From an uncultured Collinsella sp. (lineage in GTDB: Bacteria; Actinomycetota; Coriobacteriia; Coriobacteriales; Coriobacteriaceae), in the NCBI GenBank assembly GCA_959026725.1, contig CAUFMG010000010.1, positions 1 through 64,000 on the forward strand: a DNA stretch of 64,000 nucleotides, read 5' to 3'. Shown here one piece after another: positions 25,450-34,263 of this stretch; the first letter of the stretch is position 1; every line of letters begins with the position of its first letter. The notes under the pieces are model-generated. The model saw only the letters and a program-made list of their open reading frames with translations. It ran no database searches and was not told the DNA's origin. Both the position numbers and the translations under genes were made by a program.

Positions 25450-27225
25450 ATGGAGCAACTCATCGCCATCATCGAAAAGGGCCAGCCCTTTTTCAACGCG
25501 ATCGCCCGCAACAAGTACCTCAAGGCGATCCGCGACGGCTTTATCTCCGTCATCCCCATCATCATCTTCTCGTCCATCTTTTGCCTGGTAGCCTCGGTCC
25601 CCAACATCTGGGGTTTCTACTGGCCCGATGACATCAACAACGCCCTGTGGAAGTGCTACAACTACTCCATGGGCATCCTGGCCATCGCCTGCGCCGCCAC
25701 CACGGCCAAGCACTTCGCCGACGCTCAGAACCGCGATCTGCCCAAGAACAACCAGATCAACTTCATCTCGTGCATGTGCGCGGCCATCATCGGCTTCTTG
25801 CTCCTTTCGAGCGACACGATCGCCACGGACGCCGCCAGCGGTTTCAACACCACCTACCTTGGTTCCAAGGGCCTGCTGACCGCTTTCATCGCTGCGTTTG
25901 TGACTGGCATCATCTACAAGTTCTTCATTAAGCGCAACATCACCGTCAAGATGCCCGAGCAGGTTCCGCCCAACATTTCGCAGACCTTTAAGGACATCAT
26001 CCCCTTCTCCGTTTGCATCACCGTCTTTTGGGTCTTTGACATCGCCTTCCGCGCTGCTTTTGGCTTCTGCTTTGCCCAGGGCGTCATCCAGGTGTTCCAG
26101 CCCCTGTTCACCGCTGCCGATGGCTACATCGGCCTCGCTGTGATCTACGGCGCCATGAGCCTGTTCTGGTTCGTGGGCGTCCACGGCCCCTCGATCGTCG
26201 AGCCCGCCATCGCCGCCGCCCTCGTTGCCAACATGACCGACAACCTGGCTGCGTTCCAGGCTGGCCAGCACGCTTCCGCTGTCCTGACCCAGGGTGCCCA
26301 GTACTTCGTCGTCTGCATGGGCGGCACCGGCGCCACGCTCGTCCTGGTCTTTATGTTCTGCTTCCTGGCCAAGTCTCAGGAGATGCGCGCCGTCGGTAAG
26401 GCCGCCATCGTCCCCGTCTGCTTTGCCGTCAACGAGCCGCTGCTGTTCGCCGCGCCCATCGTGCTCAACCCCGTCTTCTTTGTCCCGTTTGTCTTTGCCC
26501 CGATCGCCAACATCTGGATCCTCAAGATCTTTATCGACTTCTTGGGCATGAACGGCTTTATGTACACCCTGCCCTGGACCGTCCCCGGCCCCATCGGCAC
26601 TATCATGGGCCTGGGCTTCCAGCCGCTCGCCTTTGTGATGCTCGCCCTTATCCTGGTCGTCGACTTCGCTCTGTACTATCCGTTCTTCCGCGCCTATGAC
26701 GCCCAGAAGTGCGCCGAGGAGGCCGAGATCTCCCAGGAGGAGCTCGCCGCCAAGAACGCCGAGAAGGCCGCCAAGCTCAACGATGCCTTCCAGGGCAAGG
26801 CTGACGCCAAGAGCGTTGCCGCCGGCGCTGCTGCCGAGGCCGTGAAGGCCGACTCCCCCGCCGCTTCTGCAGCACCCGCTGCCGAGACAACGACCGCCAG
26901 CGACCTCAACGGCAAGCGCGTGCTCGTGCTCTGCCAGGGCGGCGGAACCTCGGGCCTGCTCGCCAACGCGCTGGCCAAGGCCGCCAAGGAGCGCGGCATT
27001 AACCTCGAGACCGCTGCCGAGGCCTATGGCAACCACGTGGACATGCTCCCCAACTTTGACCTGGTCGTCCTGGCCCCGCAGGCCGCAAGCTACCTGGCCG
27101 ACCTGCAGAAGGACTGTGAGCGCGTGGGCAACAAGTGCGTCGCCTGCCGTGGCAAGCAGTACATCGAGCTCTCCCAGAACGGCGACAAGTCTCTCGCCTT
27201 CGTGAGTGAGCAACTTTCGAAGTAA
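25450..27225 (+). CDS. lacE: PTS IICB component, lactose/cellobiose family, copy 1
   Basis: The 591-residue product has a IIC domain with about 10 membrane helices (residues 1-420; conserved FVGVHGPSIVEP, FAVNEPLLFAAP and LPWTVPGPIGT), a linker of about 70 residues rich in Ala, Lys and Glu, and a C-terminal IIB domain in which the Cys of VLVLCQGGGTSGLL near 490 accepts phosphate from IIA. It imports and phosphorylates a lactose-type disaccharide. TTAGGAG precedes the ATG. lacG follows after 66 bp and a stem-loop. The IIA partner is the separate lacF. Confidence 0.9.
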   Translation: MEQLIAIIEKGQPFFNAIARNKYLKAIRDGFISVIPIIIFSSIFCLVASVPNIWGFYWPDDINNALWKCYNYSMGILAIACAATTAKHFADAQNRDLPKNNQINFISCMCAAIIGFLLLSSDTIATDAASGFNTTYLGSKGLLTAFIAAFVTGIIYKFFIKRNITVKMPEQVPPNISQTFKDIIPFSVCITVFWVFDIAFRAAFGFCFAQGVIQVFQPLFTAADGYIGLAVIYGAMSLFWFVGVHGPSIVEPAIAAALVANMTDNLAAFQAGQHASAVLTQGAQYFVVCMGGTGATLVLVFMFCFLAKSQEMRAVGKAAIVPVCFAVNEPLLFAAPIVLNPVFFVPFVFAPIANIWILKIFIDFLGMNGFMYTLPWTVPGPIGTIMGLGFQPLAFVMLALILVVDFALYYPFFRAYDAQKCAEEAEISQEELAAKNAEKAAKLNDAFQGKADAKSVAAGAAAEAVKADSPAASAAPAAETTTASDLNGKRVLVLCQGGGTSGLLANALAKAAKERGINLETAAEAYGNHVDMLPNFDLVVLAPQAASYLADLQKDCERVGNKCVACRGKQYIELSQNGDKSLAFVSEQLSK

Positions 27226-27235
27226 GTAACGCCCA

Positions 27236-27267
27236 GGGCCAGCCGACCATCCAAGACCGGCTGGCCC
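27236..27267 (+). other. stem-loop between lacE and lacG, copy 1
   Basis: GGGCCAGCCG at 27236-27245 pairs with CGGCTGGCCC at 27258-27267. Without a T-run it is probably a partial terminator or mRNA-stabilising hairpin within the operon. The second module has a like hairpin. Confidence 0.6.
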
Positions 27268-27291
27268 TTCGATTTAGACGATTGGATCATC

Positions 27292-28731
27292 ATGTCCGTT
27301 AATCCTGCTAGCGTCACCAACCCGCCCGCGCAGTTTCCCGAGGACTTTGTCTTTGGCGGCGCCACCGCTGCCTACCAGGTAGAGGGCGAGACCCGCACTC
27401 ACGGTAAGGGCAAGGTTGCCTGGGACGACTTTCTGGAGGCCCAGGGGCGCTTCTCCCCCGATCCCGCTTCGGACTTCTACAACCAGTACCCCGTCGACCT
27501 GGAGCTGTGCGAGGAGTTCGGCATCAACGGCATTCGCCTCTCCATCGCCTGGAGCCGCATCTTCCCCAACGGCACCGGCGAAATCAACCCCGAGGGCGTC
27601 CAGTTCTACCACGATCTCTTCGCCGAGTGCCACAAGCACCACGTTGAGCCGTTCGTCACGCTGCATCACTTTGACACGCCGCTTCCCCTCTTTGAGAAGG
27701 GCGACTTCCTCAACCGCGAGACCATCGACGCCTTTGTGGACTTTGCCACCTTCTGCTTTAAGGAGTACGCCGACCAGGTGACCTACTGGTTCACCTTTAA
27801 CGAGATCTGGGCCGACGCCTCCAACACCTACATCGAGGGCACCTTCCCCGGTGGCGTCAAGGCGCATCTGGCCGAGGCCTTCCAGTGCGAGCACAACATG
27901 ATGCTCGCCCACGCCAAGGCCGTGCTGGCCTTCCACAACGGCGGCTTTAAGGGCAAAATCGGCGTCATCCAGTCGCTGGAGTTTAAGTACCCGCTCAACG
28001 AGAACGACCCCGCCGACATCAAAGCCGCCAACAACGAGCACGTGCTGCAAAACCAGTTTTTGCTCGACGCGACGTTCCGCGGCGAGTATGCCCCCGACAC
28101 CCTCGAGTGCGCCAACCGCCTGGCTGCCGTCTCGGGCGGCACCATCGAGATCTTGGACGAGGACCTCGAGATTATGCGCGAGGCAGCGCTCTACAACGAC
28201 TACCTGGGCGTTAACAACTATCAGTGCCGTTTTTTGAAGGCTTACGATGGCGAGAACGACCTGCACCACAACGGTACGGGCGAGAAGGGCACCGGTCGCT
28301 GGCGCGTCAAGGGCATTGGCGAGCATGTGAACAAGCCCGGCATCCCCACCACCGACTGGGACTGGATCATCTATCCCGAGGGTCTGTTCGATCTGCTCGT
28401 CTACATTAAGCAGCGCTACCCCAACTACAAGCAGATCTTCATCACCGAAAACGGTATGGGTTACAAGGACCCCTACAAGGACGGCTTTGTAGACGACCAG
28501 CCGCGCATCGACTACATCGAGCAGCACCTGCGCTGGTTGCTCAAGGCCATGGAGGTGGGCGTCAACGTGGGCGGCTACTTCCTGTGGAGCCTGCAGGATC
28601 AGTTCTCCTGGACCAATGGCTACAACAAGCGTTACGGCTTCTTCTACGTTGACTTTGAAACCCAGAAGCGCACGCCCAAGGCAAGCGCATACTGGTATAA
28701 GCACGTGGCGCAGACCCGTCGTCTGGACTAG
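27292..28731 (+). CDS. lacG: 6-phospho-beta-galactosidase, GH1, copy 1
   Basis: The 479-residue product is a full-length GH1 enzyme: FVFGGATAAYQVEGETRTHG at the N-terminus, acid/base Glu in WFTFNEIW near 170, nucleophile Glu in IFITENGMGY near 385, and the end region WSLQDQFSWTNGYNKRYGFF. Next to a IICB permease it must act on phosphorylated disaccharides. The lacAB genes favour 6-phospho-beta-galactosidase, but 6-phospho-beta-glucosidase cannot be excluded by eye. The ribosome site is weak. A strong terminator follows at 28824. Confidence 0.88.
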   Translation: MSVNPASVTNPPAQFPEDFVFGGATAAYQVEGETRTHGKGKVAWDDFLEAQGRFSPDPASDFYNQYPVDLELCEEFGINGIRLSIAWSRIFPNGTGEINPEGVQFYHDLFAECHKHHVEPFVTLHHFDTPLPLFEKGDFLNRETIDAFVDFATFCFKEYADQVTYWFTFNEIWADASNTYIEGTFPGGVKAHLAEAFQCEHNMMLAHAKAVLAFHNGGFKGKIGVIQSLEFKYPLNENDPADIKAANNEHVLQNQFLLDATFRGEYAPDTLECANRLAAVSGGTIEILDEDLEIMREAALYNDYLGVNNYQCRFLKAYDGENDLHHNGTGEKGTGRWRVKGIGEHVNKPGIPTTDWDWIIYPEGLFDLLVYIKQRYPNYKQIFITENGMGYKDPYKDGFVDDQPRIDYIEQHLRWLLKAMEVGVNVGGYFLWSLQDQFSWTNGYNKRYGFFYVDFETQKRTPKASAYWYKHVAQTRRLD

Positions 28732-28823
28732 TCAACGTCATCGGCCGCCGTGACCATCACGCTGCCGTGCACCTTACCATTCCCGATCGCATGGGCGCTG
28801 CGTCCATGCACCTCTTTCCGTTT

Positions 28824-28881
28824 GGCGGATACGACCTTCCCGGTGGATGCTTCAGCATCCTTGGTCGTATCCGCCGTTTTT
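28824..28881 (+). terminator. terminator of lacEG module 1
   Basis: GGCGGATACGACC at 28824-28836 pairs perfectly with 28863-28875 and is followed by TTTTTGTTTTT. Confidence 0.85.
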
Positions 28882-28908
28882 GTTTTTGGGCGGGCTGGGC
28901 TGCGTTCG

Positions 28909-29050
28909 TTTGTCTCGATCTGTAACATCTGACTCGCTTTTGGCCGTCTAACTGTTACAGATCAAGACAAAGATGATGGCTGGGTAGACAAAATCTCGAT
29001 CTGTAACACCTAGTTGAGTTTTTCGGTCCTAACTGTTACAGATTGAGACG
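28909..29050. repeat. palindromic units 1 and 2 of a six-unit family
   Basis: Each unit is TCTCGATCTGTAACA, exactly 25 bases, then its inverted copy TGTTACAGATCRAGA. Unit 1 is 28913-28967 with flanking matches, unit 2 is 28994-29048. The units start 81 bp apart. The 25-base centres are partly alike, ending in CTAAC. Four more units lie at 33761-34065. Confidence 0.85.
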
Positions 29051-29066
29051 AACGGGCCGAAAAACC

Positions 29067-30077
29067 CTACGCCCGCAGGTCCTTTACACTGGAACGCTCG
29101 ACCAACACGCCCGAGACGAGCGTACGGCTTCTGGAGCTCGGGGCTTCCAGACCTGCGACGACCTCGTTAAGCGCACGGATGCCCAGCTCGCGGTGGCGAA
29201 ACTTCACCGACGTCAGAATCGAGTTGGGAATCGTCTTGTAGAGCTCATCGTCGAAGCCGATCACGGACACGTCGTCGGGCACACTGAGCCCTTTGTCACG
29301 TAGAGCCATCATCACGCCGTTTGCCATGCAGTCGTTAGCAGCGAGGACCGCCGTGCAATCGGGTTTATCGGCAAGCACAAGGCCCGCGGCATAGCCACTA
29401 TCCGCATTCCAATCGCCTTGCAGAGGCTCGGGCGGCTCAATGCCATGCGCCTCGAGTGCCGCTCGCCAACCTTTCATACGGCACTGGCTCGACAGCGCTT
29501 CTTTCTTACCAGAGACGAAGTACACGTTCTTGTGCCCGTGATTCAAGAAGTACTCGCACGCCATGCGCGCGCCGCCCTCTTGGTCGTCACTGACGGTGGA
29601 GCAGGTAGGATGTTCCATCGGTGTGATAACCACCGTCTTGAGGTCTTTCGGTGCCTCAAAAGTATCAAAGTCATCGACCATCTGACGCAGGTTGAAGATC
29701 ATGCCATCAACAGGCAGCTGCGACATCCTACGCGCCGCTTCGGCAAGGGTCATCTTCTCCCCCGCCCGCTTTTTGATCATCGTGAGCGCAAAGCCGCGTT
29801 CTTCGGCGGCATCGGCAATACCGTCAATCATGTCCACGGCGCCGCCCGACAAGTGGAACAGCACCACGCCGATGCACCCGTAACGGCCCAACTTGAGTGA
29901 ACGCGCGGCAAAGTTGGCTCGAAACCCGAGCGCCTCCATTGCCGAATGGACCTTATCGCGTGTCGACTCTCGCACGCTATCGGGCTCGTTGATCACGCGC
30001 GACACCGTCTTGAGAGAAACGCCCGCGGCAACTGCCACATCATTCATTGAGACATTTTTCTTGTCCATCGTTGCCAC
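29067..30077 (-). CDS. LacI-family repressor of the second lacEG module
   Basis: The product of about 336 residues has the LacI HTH (VSMNDVAVAAGVSLKTVSRV), hinge segment NFAARSLKLGRY and effector domain with LPVDGMIFNL, GHKNVYFVSG, AVLAANDCMANG and VSVIGFDDEL. GTG 30077 is chosen because GGAG lies 5 bases before it; ATG 30068 or 30125 are alternatives. It is divergent from the second lacE, and a perfect 22-bp palindrome in the gap is its likely operator. It ends just after the palindromic units 1 and 2. Confidence 0.86.
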   Translation of the reverse strand: MATMDKKNVSMNDVAVAAGVSLKTVSRVINEPDSVRESTRDKVHSAMEALGFRANFAARSLKLGRYGCIGVVLFHLSGGAVDMIDGIADAAEERGFALTMIKKRAGEKMTLAEAARRMSQLPVDGMIFNLRQMVDDFDTFEAPKDLKTVVITPMEHPTCSTVSDDQEGGARMACEYFLNHGHKNVYFVSGKKEALSSQCRMKGWRAALEAHGIEPPEPLQGDWNADSGYAAGLVLADKPDCTAVLAANDCMANGVMMALRDKGLSVPDDVSVIGFDDELYKTIPNSILTSVKFRHRELGIRALNEVVAGLEAPSSRSRTLVSGVLVERSSVKDLRA

Positions 30078-30142
30078 TGCTTCTCCACTCAGTTCTCTAT
30101 CGCTTGTTTTTTTGTGTTCTAGCATACACTACCTGCCTGACT

Positions 30143-30184
30143 GATAAATCAGCCGTTTATCGGACGATATCGACCGTTCACCTG
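30143..30184 (+). promoter_or_regulatory. tandem ACCG-TTYACC motif, 21-bp spacing, lacE copy 2 promoter
   Basis: GCCGTTTATCGG starts at 30153 and ACCGTTCACCTG starts 21 bp later at 30174. GATAAATCA precedes the first copy, as at 12817 and 49960. Confidence 0.6.
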
Positions 30185-30217
30185 TAAATCCTTGTTGCTC
30201 TTCCAAAAATGTCTTAC

Positions 30218-30251
30218 GTTGTCATTAACGAAATGACAACGTTGTCATTTC
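30218..30251. promoter_or_regulatory. overlapping LacI-type palindromes, lacE copy 2
   Basis: GAAATGACAAC followed directly by GTTGTCATTTC (30230-30251) is a perfect 22-bp palindrome. GTTGTCATT at 30218-30226 and AATGACAAC at 30232-30240 form a second palindrome overlapping it. They lie 103-136 bp before lacE copy 2. Confidence 0.75.
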
Positions 30252-30353
30252 GCAATGCCTTCCTTGAGCAGGAAGGTTTCCGGGCAGTCCTGACCATCCA
30301 TCGACGACCAGTTCCATCCACATGCATCGCGCATCAAGTAGCAAAGGAGCTCT

Positions 30354-32171
30354 ATGGACGCCATCGTAAAGATGCTCGAGAAGCATCAACCGTTCTTCGA
30401 GAAGATCTCGAGGAACATCTACCTCCAGGCCATCAAAGACGGATTCCTTGGGTGCATGCCCATCGTCCTCACCTCTTCGATCTTTCTGTTGATCGCCACC
30501 CTTCCTGGCGTAGTTGGCATCACGCTGCCCCAGCCGCTCATCGACTGGTGCAACAAGCTGTACAACTTCACCATGGGCGTCATGGGCATCATGGTTGCCG
30601 GCACCACTGCCAAGAACTTCACGGCGTCCATGAACCGTCGCATGCCCGCCGGCAAGGTGCTCAACGACGGCTCCACCATGGTTGCCGCCCAGTGCAGCAT
30701 GCTGCTGCTCGCTGTTACGCAGTTCACCACCAAGTTCAACGGCTCCGAGCTTTCGGTCTTCGATTGCACCAGCATGGGTACGCGCGGTCTGTTCTCGGCC
30801 TATATCGCCGCATTCATTACCGTGTGGGTTTATAAGTTCTGCGTCTCGCGCGATCTGACCATTAAGCTGCCCAAGGAGGTTCCGGGCGCCATCGCTCAGA
30901 ACTTCCGCGACATCATCCCCTTCGGTGGCGCTGTCATCATCTGCGGCATCATCGATGTCGTCGTGCGCAACCTCATGGGCGTTCCGTTCTCCGAGCTGCT
31001 CATCAAGCTGCTCTCCCCGCTCTTCACTGCGGCAGAAACCTATCCTGGCCTTATCCTTATTCAGGCAGCCACCGCGTTCTTCTGGTTCATCGGCGTCCAC
31101 GGCCCCTCGATCGTCCAGCCGGGCATCGACCCCATCCGTCTTGCCAACCAGGCCGAGAACCTGCAGGTTCTGCTGGCCGGTGGCCACCCCGCCCACTCCC
31201 TCACCTTTAACATGTCGCTCGTGGGTGAGTTCGGCGGCACCGGCGCCACGTTCATCGTGCCGCTTCTGCTGATTCTCTTTATGAAGTCCAAGCAGCTCAA
31301 AGCCGTCGGTAAGGCCTCGATCGTACCGGTCGCCTTTGCTGTCAACGAGCCGCTGCTCTTTGGCGCGCCGATGATCCTTAACCCCTACATGCTCATCCCC
31401 TTTGTTGCCGCCGGCTGCGTCAACGTGAGTGTTGCCAAGTTCTTTATCGACAATGTGGGTATGAACGGCTTCTCCTTCGTGGTGCCTTGGGCCACCCCTG
31501 CCCCCATCGGCATTTTCATCACCACGAACTTCCAGCTTATCGCCCTGGTATTTGTCGCGATCATCATCTTGCTGGACGCCATCATCTACCTGCCGTTCTT
31601 GAAGGCATACGATAAGCTGCTCTGCGACCAGGAGGCCGAGCGCGCCGCCGAGCTGGGTCTCGAATCCGATGGTGCTGCCACCATCGCTGCCAACGCCCCT
31701 GCGCCCGCTGTCGAGCAGACCGCCGCTGTCACCGCTTCCGTCGAGCCGACCGCCGCTGTCACCGCTTCCGTCGAGCCGACCGCCGCTGCCGCCGACAGCA
31801 AGCCTGTCGCCGATCAGCCCGAGCCCGCCGCCGACGCATCCGCTAAGAAGGACGTCGACGGTCTGAAGGTCCTCGTCCTGTGCGCCGGCGCCGGCACCTC
31901 TGCCATGCTTGCCAATGCCATCAAGGAAGGTGCTGCGCAGACCGGAGAGAACATCGCTTCCTCCGCAGGCGCCTATGGTCAGCACACTGCCATCATGGAT
32001 CAGTACGACGTCATCGTGCTCGCCCCGCAGGTTCGTAGCTACTACAACGACATGAAGGCCGACACCGATCGTCTGGGCATTAAGCTGCTCGCCCCGCGCG
32101 GCAAGGAATATATCGACCTTACCCGCGACCCCACTGGTGCCATCAAGTGGCTCCGTGAGAACCTCGACTAG
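30354..32171 (+). CDS. lacE: PTS IICB component, lactose/cellobiose family, copy 2
   Basis: The 605-residue product has the same layout as the first LacE: a IIC domain of about 10 helices (FIGVHGPSIVQP, FAVNEPLLFGAP, VPWATPAPIGI), a linker from about 425 to 500, and a IIB domain with the phospho-Cys in VLVLCAGAGTSAMLANA. The linker contains a tandem repeat, TAAVTASVEP twice and a partial third. CAAAGGAG precedes the ATG. It forms an operon with the second lacG and has no IIA of its own. Confidence 0.9.
   Translation: MDAIVKMLEKHQPFFEKISRNIYLQAIKDGFLGCMPIVLTSSIFLLIATLPGVVGITLPQPLIDWCNKLYNFTMGVMGIMVAGTTAKNFTASMNRRMPAGKVLNDGSTMVAAQCSMLLLAVTQFTTKFNGSELSVFDCTSMGTRGLFSAYIAAFITVWVYKFCVSRDLTIKLPKEVPGAIAQNFRDIIPFGGAVIICGIIDVVVRNLMGVPFSELLIKLLSPLFTAAETYPGLILIQAATAFFWFIGVHGPSIVQPGIDPIRLANQAENLQVLLAGGHPAHSLTFNMSLVGEFGGTGATFIVPLLLILFMKSKQLKAVGKASIVPVAFAVNEPLLFGAPMILNPYMLIPFVAAGCVNVSVAKFFIDNVGMNGFSFVVPWATPAPIGIFITTNFQLIALVFVAIIILLDAIIYLPFLKAYDKLLCDQEAERAAELGLESDGAATIAANAPAPAVEQTAAVTASVEPTAAVTASVEPTAAAADSKPVADQPEPAADASAKKDVDGLKVLVLCAGAGTSAMLANAIKEGAAQTGENIASSAGAYGQHTAIMDQYDVIVLAPQVRSYYNDMKADTDRLGIKLLAPRGKEYIDLTRDPTGAIKWLRENLD
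31710..31787 (+). repeat. 30-bp tandem repeat inside lacE copy 2
   Basis: A 30-bp unit starting GTCGAGCMGACCGCCGCTGT occurs at 31710-31739 and 31740-31769 and partly at 31770-31787. It encodes a 10-residue repeat in the flexible IIC-IIB linker. The length of this linker may vary between strains. Confidence 0.8.
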
Positions 32172-32185
32172 TTCCTCCCTCTGTT

Positions 32186-32212
32186 GGTGCCCGGATCCCC
32201 AGTTCGGGCACC
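32186..32212 (+). other. stem-loop between lacE and lacG, copy 2
   Basis: GGTGCCCG at 32186-32193 pairs with CGGGCACC at 32205-32212. It is in the same place as the hairpin of module 1 and again lacks a T-run. Confidence 0.55.
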
Positions 32213-32246
32213 TCTCCCTATTCGTATCCCACAGAAAGGATGACTC

Positions 32247-33668
32247 ATGACCAACCCCATGCAGTTCCCCGACGGCTTTGTGTTTGGCGGCGCCACCGCT
32301 GCTTACCAGGTTGAGGGCGAGACCCGTACACACGGCAAGGGCAAAGTGCCCTGGGACGATTTCCTGGCTGCTCAGGGCCGTTTCTCCCCCGACCCCGCAA
32401 GCGATTTCTACAACAAGTACCCGGTCGATATCGACCTGTGCCAGCGCTTCGGCATCAACGGCATTCGTGTCTCCATCGCTTGGAGCCGTATCTTCCCCAG
32501 CGGCACTGGTGAGATTAACCCCGAGGGTGTTGCCTTCTATCACGAGCTCTTTGCCACCTGCAATAAAGCCGGCGTTATCCCCTATGTCACGCTCGATCAC
32601 TTTGATACGCCCGAGGCCTTTTACCAGAACGGCGGCGAGGGCTTCCTGACGCGCACGACGATCGACGCCTTTGTCGAGTACGCCAAGTTCTGCTTTGCCG
32701 AGTTCACCGAGGTCAAGCACTGGTTTACCTTTAACGAGATCCCCGCGACCGCCGAGGGCAGCTTTATCGTCGGCAACTGGCCGCACGGCGAGAAGTATCG
32801 CCTGGATAAGGCCTTCCAGCTCATGCACAACATGATGGTGGCCCATGCCAAGGCCGTCGTCGCCTTCCACGAGGGCGGCTTTGAGGGCGAGATCGGCATT
32901 GTCCAGAACCTGGAGCCCAAGTATCCCCTCGACCCCAACAACGCCGCCGACTGCGAGGCAGCTCGCATGGCCGACGTCATCAACAACCGCTGGGTACTCG
33001 ACGCCACCTTCCGCGGCCACTATGCAGCCGACACCATGGAGGCTGCGACCAAGCTGGCCCATATCGCCGGCGGCGAACTCGACGTCCGCGACGAGGACAT
33101 CGCCGCGCTGACCGCCGCGCTCCCCTACAACGATTGCCTGGGCGTCAACACCTACAAGTGCCAGTTCCTGCGTGCCGCCGAGGGCGAAAATGACATCAAC
33201 CACAATGGCACTGGCGACAAGGGCTCCTCGCGCTGGTTCCTCAAGGGCGTTGGTGAGTCATGCGTGCGCGAAGGCGTACCCACCACCGATTGGGACTGGA
33301 TTATCTATCCCGAGGGCCTGTACGATCTGCTGCTCCGCATTAAGAACGATTACCCCAACTACAAGAAGATTTACATCACCGAGAACGGCATGGGCTATAA
33401 GGACGACTTCGAGGACGGCTTTATCGACGACGCCCCTCGCATCGACTATATGCGCCAGCATCTCGCGTGGATCCTCAAGGCGATTGACGGCGGCGTGAAC
33501 GTCGACGGCTACTTTGTGTGGTCGCTGCAGGACCAGTTCTCCTGGACCAACGGCTACAACAAGCGCTATGGCCTGTTCTACATCGACTTCGAGACCCAGA
33601 AGCGCTATCCCAAAGCGAGCGCGTACTGGTACAAGAACGTCGCGGAAACCGGCCTGCTCATGGCCTAG
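32247..33668 (+). CDS. lacG: 6-phospho-beta-galactosidase or -glucosidase, GH1, copy 2
   Basis: The 473-residue GH1 enzyme parallels copy 1: FVFGGATAAYQVEGETRTHG, acid/base Glu in WFTFNEIP near 160, nucleophile Glu in IYITENGMGY near 380 and the same WSLQDQFSWTNGYNKRYGLF end. It differs clearly from copy 1 in the loops after the acid/base residue (SFIVGNWPHG against TYIEGTFPGG), so the two may prefer different disaccharide phosphates. AAAGGA precedes the ATG. A terminator follows at 33691. Confidence 0.87.
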   Translation: MTNPMQFPDGFVFGGATAAYQVEGETRTHGKGKVPWDDFLAAQGRFSPDPASDFYNKYPVDIDLCQRFGINGIRVSIAWSRIFPSGTGEINPEGVAFYHELFATCNKAGVIPYVTLDHFDTPEAFYQNGGEGFLTRTTIDAFVEYAKFCFAEFTEVKHWFTFNEIPATAEGSFIVGNWPHGEKYRLDKAFQLMHNMMVAHAKAVVAFHEGGFEGEIGIVQNLEPKYPLDPNNAADCEAARMADVINNRWVLDATFRGHYAADTMEAATKLAHIAGGELDVRDEDIAALTAALPYNDCLGVNTYKCQFLRAAEGENDINHNGTGDKGSSRWFLKGVGESCVREGVPTTDWDWIIYPEGLYDLLLRIKNDYPNYKKIYITENGMGYKDDFEDGFIDDAPRIDYMRQHLAWILKAIDGGVNVDGYFVWSLQDQFSWTNGYNKRYGLFYIDFETQKRYPKASAYWYKNVAETGLLMA

Positions 33669-33690
33669 TTTCAGCCACATACCCCCTGTC

Positions 33691-33737
33691 GGCCGCATGC
33701 GAATCCCTCCACGGGTTCGCATGCGGCCTTTTTATTT
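33691..33737 (+). terminator. terminator of lacEG module 2
   Basis: GGCCGCATGCGAA at 33691-33703 pairs perfectly with 33716-33728 and TTTTTATTTT follows. Confidence 0.88.
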
Positions 33738-33760
33738 TGCCCGGGCCTGAGCCTGTCGTT

Positions 33761-34065
33761 TGTCTCGATCTGTAACATCTAGCAGGGGTTTTCGGTCCTT
33801 ACTGTTACAGATTGAGATGAACGGGCCCGCCCGGGCCGAAAGATCTAAATCTGTAACACTAAATCCGGTATTGGCCGCCTGCCTGTTACAGATCGAGACG
33901 AACGCACAGGCCAATCCATTCAATCTCAATCTGTAACATCTAGACGACTATTTCACCCCTATCCGTTACAGATTTAGACAAACGGAATCGGCCAGGCAGA
34001 AAATCTCGATCTGTAACATCTAGATGAGCTTTTCTCCCCTAACTGTTACAGATCGAGACAATCGG
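33761..34065. repeat. palindromic units 3-6, about 80-bp period
   Basis: Four units (33761-33820, 33841-33903, 33922-33984, 34001-34065) share arms TCTCGATCTGTAACA and TGTTACAGATCGAGAC with a few changes. The arms are always separated by exactly 25 bases, whose sequence varies round TCTAG-N-GAG-TTTTC-CCTAAC. Starts are about 80 bp apart, leaving variable spacers of about 20 bp between units. Two more units lie at 28909-29050. Confidence 0.9.
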
Positions 34066-34124
34066 ATGGTGGAATCCAAACTATCCAATCAGCTATGGAG
34101 CACAGCCTCAAGTTTTCGGTATCA

Positions 34125-34177
34125 CGAACGGGCTTTCGGTATCATTTGGTGCTGATATGACACCGAAAGCCCGTTCG
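34125..34177. repeat. 16-bp inverted repeat
   Basis: CGAACGGGCTTTCGGT at 34125-34140 is the exact reverse complement of 34162-34177, with 21 bases between. TTTCGGTATCA is also repeated directly at 34114 and 34135. Confidence 0.7.
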
Positions 34178-34263
34178 GCTATGCGAGAGAATCCGGTGTG
34201 CCAGCTCAGCCAAATCACAGGCCCGCAAACTTCGTTTGCCCGCAGAACGTCACTGCGTCCACG

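Larger units (their letters stand above)
28732..29066. other. 335-bp gap with terminator and two palindromic units
   Basis: The gap between lacG and the next LacI gene, which converge, holds the lacG terminator and two 55-bp palindromic units (28909-29050). No gene is seen. Confidence 0.7.

Noticed and set aside
25381..28704. Open frames of 610 and 476 codons on the minus strand
   Set aside because: They run antisense to lacE copy 1 and lacG copy 1, which have clear motifs; the products are low-complexity Gly/Val/Asp/His-rich.
30225..33203. A 992-codon open frame on the minus strand
   Set aside because: It is antisense to lacE copy 2 and lacG copy 2, has no domain, and is typical of mirror frames in GC-rich genes.
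28909..34065. CRISPR array
   Set aside because: The regular spacing looks similar, but repeats are inverted pairs, the centres are partly conserved, spacers are only about 20 bp, and no cas gene is present.
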